Assembly (NCBI RefSeq): GCF_027531545.1
Contig: NZ_JAPZSC010000018.1
Coordinates: forward strand, 62,001-126,000
DNA length: 64,000 nt
Origin: Silanimonas sp.
Lineage (GTDB): Bacteria; Pseudomonadota; Gammaproteobacteria; Xanthomonadales; Xanthomonadaceae
Direction: 5' to 3'
Position 1 is the stretch's first letter. Every line of letters starts with the position of its first letter. Made by a program: the position numbers and the translations under genes. Of the stretch, positions 60,632 through 64,000 are shown in pieces. The notes under the pieces are model-generated. The model had not been told where the DNA came from. It saw only the letters and a program-made list of their open reading frames with translations, and searched no databases.

Positions 60632-61192
60632 TCAACCGCCGCGTTCGCGCAAACGGCGCCGGATGCGCGACAGCGCGACGGGCGTGATGCCGAGCCAACC
60701 GGCGATCTGCTGGAGCGGCACCGCGTCGAGCATGGCGGGGTGCCGTTCCAACAACGCGATGTAGCGCTGCTCGGGCGATCGCGTCAGCAGCGCCGCCTCC
60801 CGCTCGAGGCGTTCCGCGGTCAGCGCCATCAGGGTGGTCAGCAGGAACTGCGCCACGGCCGGGTCGGCCTGGCGCCAAGCGTCGAGCTCGTCGATGCGGA
60901 AGGCCGCCGCGCGCGTTGGCTGCAGCGCCTCGACCCCGAGCGCGCCGCCATCGCAGCAGCCGGGCAGCGCGCTCGACGCCAGCCGGCCATGGACCCAGTC
61001 GCCGGCGCCGTGGAAGCCATGGTTGTGCTCCCGGCCGTCCTCGCCCAGCGAGTAAAGGCGCACAAGGCCGTCGTGGAGGTACCACACGCGGCTCTCGCGG
61101 CGATCCGGCACCGCAAGGTGCACGCCTTTCGCGAAATGCTCCGGCGGGCGATTCGCGATCTGCGTCCGGAGCATGGCAGGCAGTTCGGTCAT
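60632..61192 (-). CDS. Crp/Fnr-family regulator (short)
   Basis: 186 residues. Cyclic-nucleotide-like sensor part (about 18-110) with CCDGG and an HTH at the end (QQIAGWLGITPVALSRIRRR). It lacks the Glu of the FNR recognition pattern, so its site is likely different. No N-terminal Fe-S cysteines. Convergent with the outer-membrane factor gene and divergent from the hydroxylase, which it may control. Confidence 0.9.
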   Translation of the reverse strand: MTELPAMLRTQIANRPPEHFAKGVHLAVPDRRESRVWYLHDGLVRLYSLGEDGREHNHGFHGAGDWVHGRLASSALPGCCDGGALGVEALQPTRAAAFRIDELDAWRQADPAVAQFLLTTLMALTAERLEREAALLTRSPEQRYIALLERHPAMLDAVPLQQIAGWLGITPVALSRIRRRLRERGG

Positions 61193-61274
61193 CGCGGCGC
61201 TGAACCCGGGTCAAGGACGAAGCCGCCGCGTGGGCGGACGCTGGCGTGCCTCGCACCTTCGCGGATGACCCGAC

Positions 61275-62141
61275 ATGACACAAGACACCCTCGAGCGTGG
61301 ATGGCACGTGCCGCACCTGCTGCTGCTCAGCCTGCTCCCCGTGGTCGCGATGGGCGCACCCGGCCTCGCGCACGAGCTCCGGGTGGCGGGCTGGCTGCTG
61401 CTCAACGTGGCCGTGATCGCCGCCGCCGAGCGCTGGCGCCCGTATCGCGCCGACTGGCGTCCGACCCGGGCCGACCTCGTCCGCGACGGCGGCGTGTTCG
61501 CGCTGAATGCGCTTGTCGATGCGCTGGCGAAGATGGCCTTGGCCGTCGTCGCCCTGCGATTCGTTTCCGGTGCATCAGCGCTCCCGGGCTGGCTCCAGGT
61601 CATCGGCGGCGCGCTGCTGGCCGACCTGGGCAGCTACGCCCTGCACCGCTGGAGCCATCGCGGTGGCTGGCTGTGGCGGGTGCATGCCTTCCATCACCGG
61701 CCGGAAGCCCTGAACGTGGCGAACGCCCTCACGGCGCATCCGCTGAACGCCCTCTACGACGGCGTGGTCCGCTGGGGCCCGCTGGTGCTGCTGGGTTTCG
61801 ATGCCGAGGTGATCACCGCCCTCGCCATGTTCCACCTGACCCAGGCGCTGGCGGCGCACGCCAACGTGCGCGGCATCATCGGCCCGCTGCGCTGGGTGCT
61901 CGGCAGTGCCGAACTGCACCGCCTGCACCACAGCACGGATGGGCGCGAGGCCGGCAACTTCGGCACCGACCTGCCGCTGTGGGACCTCGTCTTCGGGACC
62001 CACCGTTCCGGTCCCGGGCCGCGGGCCGTGGGCGTGTTCGACCCGGCGCGGTATCCCGTTGCCACGGCCACCGGCCGCTGGCTGGCCTGGCCCTTCCAGC
62101 GCCGCCCATCGACGGCTCAGGACAGATCACCGTCCACGTAG
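61275..62141 (+). CDS. Sterol desaturase / fatty acid hydroxylase family membrane enzyme
   Basis: 288 residues with four or so hydrophobic helices. The three histidine boxes of the di-iron hydroxylase family are present: HRWSHR, HAFHHR and HRLHHS. Such enzymes hydroxylate or desaturate lipids or carotenoids in the membrane using O2. Its 3' end overlaps the ychJ gene on the other strand by 25 bases. Confidence 0.93.
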   Translation: MTQDTLERGWHVPHLLLLSLLPVVAMGAPGLAHELRVAGWLLLNVAVIAAAERWRPYRADWRPTRADLVRDGGVFALNALVDALAKMALAVVALRFVSGASALPGWLQVIGGALLADLGSYALHRWSHRGGWLWRVHAFHHRPEALNVANALTAHPLNALYDGVVRWGPLVLLGFDAEVITALAMFHLTQALAAHANVRGIIGPLRWVLGSAELHRLHHSTDGREAGNFGTDLPLWDLVFGTHRSGPGPRAVGVFDPARYPVATATGRWLAWPFQRRPSTAQDRSPST

Positions 62142-62488
62142 TACCAGCGTCCGTCCTCCCGCACGAAGCGGCTGGTCTCGTGCAGGCGCACGGCGGGCTT
62201 TCCGCCCACCTTGAAGCGTGCGACGAACTCGACGACCGCGGTGTCGCCGTGCTCGACCGCGCGCTTCACCTCGAGGCACAACCAGCGCGTGCCGGGCTCC
62301 GGCGCGAGGGCATCGGCCGCGGGCCGCGTGCTCGCGTGCCAGGTGGCCCGGAGGTAATCGACATCCCCGCGCACGTAGGCGCTGTAGCGCGAGCGCATCA
62401 GGGCCTCGGCGGTCGGCGCGGGATGGTCGGCCCGCCAGCGTCCGCAGCAGTCCGCGCTGGCGCGGCCGCTGCCGCAGGCGCAACTCAC
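62117..62488 (-). CDS. ychJ: YchJ family SEC-C protein
   Basis: 123 residues from GTG 62488, overlapping the upstream stop (GTGA). The N-terminal SEC-C-like zinc motif MSCACGSG...CCGR is followed by LMRSRYSAYVRGDVDYLRAT and the C-terminal YchJ domain (FVREDGRWYYVDGD). Length and motifs match UPF0225; function is unknown. Confidence 0.93.
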   Translation of the reverse strand: MSCACGSGRASADCCGRWRADHPAPTAEALMRSRYSAYVRGDVDYLRATWHASTRPAADALAPEPGTRWLCLEVKRAVEHGDTAVVEFVARFKVGGKPAVRLHETSRFVREDGRWYYVDGDLS

Positions 62489-63726
62489 GACCCGACCGGC
62501 AACAGCACGGTCGCCAGCACGGCACCGACCCAAGCGATGGCGAGGCCCGCGCTGACGCGCAGCCCATAGGCCTTACCACCGGCCACCCACGCGACGGCGC
62601 CACGGGCGATCACGCTGGCGGCGAGCACGGCCAGCACCGCCTGCCGGGCGGTCTCAAGCCCCATCAGGCCTTGGCCCACGAGTTGGCCGATCGAGGCGAC
62701 CGCGGCGTGCACCTCGGCGATCGCCGCGAGGAAGGCCGTGGCCAATGCGCCGGCTTCGCCGAAGGCCTGACGCAGCAGCGCCGAGACCACCAGCACGCCG
62801 GCCATGAAGCCGGCGAAGTACAGCGCGTGCGTGAAGCGGAACATCCGCGACTCCTGCGTGGGCGCCGGCTCGTCGCCCGATCCGCCGCGCAAGCCCAGCG
62901 CGCCGCCGACGGCGAGCACGAGGCCGAAACCAAGCAGGGCCGGCATCACCGCCTTCAGCAGGGTGGCCGAGACCGTCGCCAGCACCGGGAACATCAGCAC
63001 CAGCGAGGCCAGTGCCGCGAACATGGCTGCGCCCACGCTGGGCCGCAGCAGGCTGGGGGTGGTCCGCACCCGCTGGCCGAAGCCGGCGATCGCCGCCGTC
63101 GACGACACGAAGCCGGCGAAGAAGCCCGCCACGGCCAGGCCCTTGCCGCTGCCGATGACGCGCAGCGCCACGTGGCCCAGCGCGCTGACGGCCATCACCA
63201 GCACCACGAGACGCCAAAGCTTCTGCGGATTCAGGGCGCCGCCCGGGCCGATCGATTCATCCGGCAGGAGCGGCAAGACCAGCAGCGCTGCGGCCAGCAG
63301 CAGCAGGCCATCGCGCACCTCGCGCTCGCTGATCAGGTCGCGGCCGAGGCGATGCAGCTTGTCCTTGGCCTGCAGCAGCAGGGCCACCAGCACGGCCAAG
63401 GCCGCGGCCAGGCCGGGCGAGCCCTGGGCCAGCGCGCCGAGCAGCACCGTGACCAGCAGGGCCACCTCGCCGGTTTGTCCCGGGTCGGAGGCATCGCTCA
63501 GGCGGTAGCTGCCGTAGGCAAGCAGGCCGACGGACCCGAGCACCACGAGGAACACCGGCAAGCCGAGCGTCCAGGCCACCGCGCCGGCGAGGGCGGCAAT
63601 GGTGTGCGTGCGCATGCCCGCCGGCGTGTGGCCACCGTGGTCGCGCTGGCGCTCGCGCACCACGCCGATCAGCAGGCCGAGGCCGAGGGCGGTGAGGTAT
63701 CCGGCGTACTGGGGATCAAGGCTCAT
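62485..63726 (-). CDS. MgtC/SapB-DUF4010 membrane protein
   Basis: 413 residues. The N-terminal MgtC-like domain (about 1-135: [31 protein letters not shown]) is joined to a DUF4010 domain with eight or more helices. Relatives of MgtC help survival at low magnesium or modulate ATP synthase, but this longer group has no defined role. Coupled to ychJ by GTGA. Confidence 0.92.
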   Translation of the reverse strand: MSLDPQYAGYLTALGLGLLIGVVRERQRDHGGHTPAGMRTHTIAALAGAVAWTLGLPVFLVVLGSVGLLAYGSYRLSDASDPGQTGEVALLVTVLLGALAQGSPGLAAALAVLVALLLQAKDKLHRLGRDLISEREVRDGLLLLAAALLVLPLLPDESIGPGGALNPQKLWRLVVLVMAVSALGHVALRVIGSGKGLAVAGFFAGFVSSTAAIAGFGQRVRTTPSLLRPSVGAAMFAALASLVLMFPVLATVSATLLKAVMPALLGFGLVLAVGGALGLRGGSGDEPAPTQESRMFRFTHALYFAGFMAGVLVVSALLRQAFGEAGALATAFLAAIAEVHAAVASIGQLVGQGLMGLETARQAVLAVLAASVIARGAVAWVAGGKAYGLRVSAGLAIAWVGAVLATVLLPVGS

Positions 63727-63824
63727 GCGGGGATGATGGCATCGCCGGCCACCTTCGTGCCCGACCGGGGGGCCGCGCCCGGGGGCCGGTAGAATGCGGG
63801 CTTCCCGCCCCTGGAGCCCCCGCG

Positions 63825-64000
63825 ATGTCGAGCCGCACGCCTCTCACCCGCTTCCTGATCGAGGCCGAACGCGCGGGGCAGATCAACCCGGAGCTGCGCC
63901 TGCTCATCGAAGTGGTGTCGCGCGCCTGCAAATCGATCAGCTACGCCATCAGCAAGGGCGCGCTGGGCGGCGTGCTGGGCGACGCCGGCACCGGCAACGT
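63825..64000 (+). CDS. fbp: Fructose-1,6-bisphosphatase class I (5' part only)
   Basis: 58 codons reach the right edge. The reading frame [18 protein letters not shown] and [17 protein letters not shown]-like opening ([20 protein letters not shown]) is the N-terminus of class I Fbp. Family members remove the 1-phosphate of fructose-1,6-bisphosphate for gluconeogenesis. The catalytic acid cluster lies outside the window. Confidence 0.92.
   Translation, partial: MSSRTPLTRFLIEAERAGQINPELRLLIEVVSRACKSISYAISKGALGGVLGDAGTGN

Noticed and set aside
61193-61215. GTTCA/TTGAC elements near the Crp-family start considered as an FNR-type box.
   Set aside because: The spacing is seven, not six, and one half-site is mismatched.

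Overview
The window is a very GC-rich (about 70% by eye), tightly packed chromosomal segment, starting inside one gene and ending inside another. Bimodular QueF, ZapE, YaeQ, YchJ, a cytochrome c5-like protein, class I Fbp, TonB-dependent receptors and NodT-type outer-membrane factors point to a gammaproteobacterium. The best guess is the Xanthomonadales/Lysobacteraceae; this is inferred from gene content. I see no rRNA, tRNA, CRISPR array or insertion sequence, and no gene-free stretch above 300 bases.

Layout. 1-7.2 kb: S33 hydrolase (partial), an XRE regulator operon with two candidate operators, ferredoxin-NADP reductase, acyl-CoA ligase, racemase, Ada-like methyltransferase and an orphan secreted protein behind a C12 tract. 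7.3-10.9 kb: ABC-2 exporter, then an RsbQ-like hydrolase next to a PAS-GGDEF diguanylate cyclase. 10.9-18.5 kb: leftward housekeeping genes (AAA ATPase, TatD, flavoprotein, YaeQ, esterase, DUF3224) and a nuclease-DUF2075 helicase with lower GC. 18.6-19.7 kb: serine hydrolase.

19.7-42.5 kb is the most distinctive part and reads as a sulfide / reactive-sulfur and respiratory island. It holds sulfide:quinone oxidoreductase in one leftward unit with DUF2892 and an RND pump; a BigR/SqrR-type ArsR repressor with both sensing cysteines; OsmC, Dps, peroxiredoxin, a persulfide-dioxygenase-like metallohydrolase, and an OxyR-like regulator that keeps the peroxidatic but not the resolving cysteine; a TSUP transporter, two rhodaneses, cytochrome bd (cydAB) with cydDC, a diheme cytochrome, a Crp/Fnr regulator and a copper-type TonB receptor. 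A palindrome of form TTAG-N6-CTAA recurs at sqr/bigR, upstream of the TSUP gene and (one mismatch) between cydA and the second rhodanese. TTGA-N6-TCAA boxes flank the Crp/Fnr gene. A plausible model is sulfide oxidised by SQR, sulfane sulfur handled by rhodanese and the dioxygenase, sulfite exported by TSUP, and electrons passed to sulfide-tolerant cytochrome bd, whose assembly and thiol balance need CydDC.

42.5-53.9 kb: ChrR-like double cupin, second TonB receptor, lipoprotein, queF, polytopic membrane protein, zapE, alpha/beta hydrolase, ExeM-like nuclease, membrane-anchored cytochrome c and an orphan MASE1 kinase-like protein with a degenerate N-box. 54.0-60.6 kb: TetR regulator with a complete RND tripartite pump. 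60.6-64 kb: Crp-family regulator, sterol-desaturase-type hydroxylase, YchJ, MgtC/DUF4010 membrane protein and the start of fbp.
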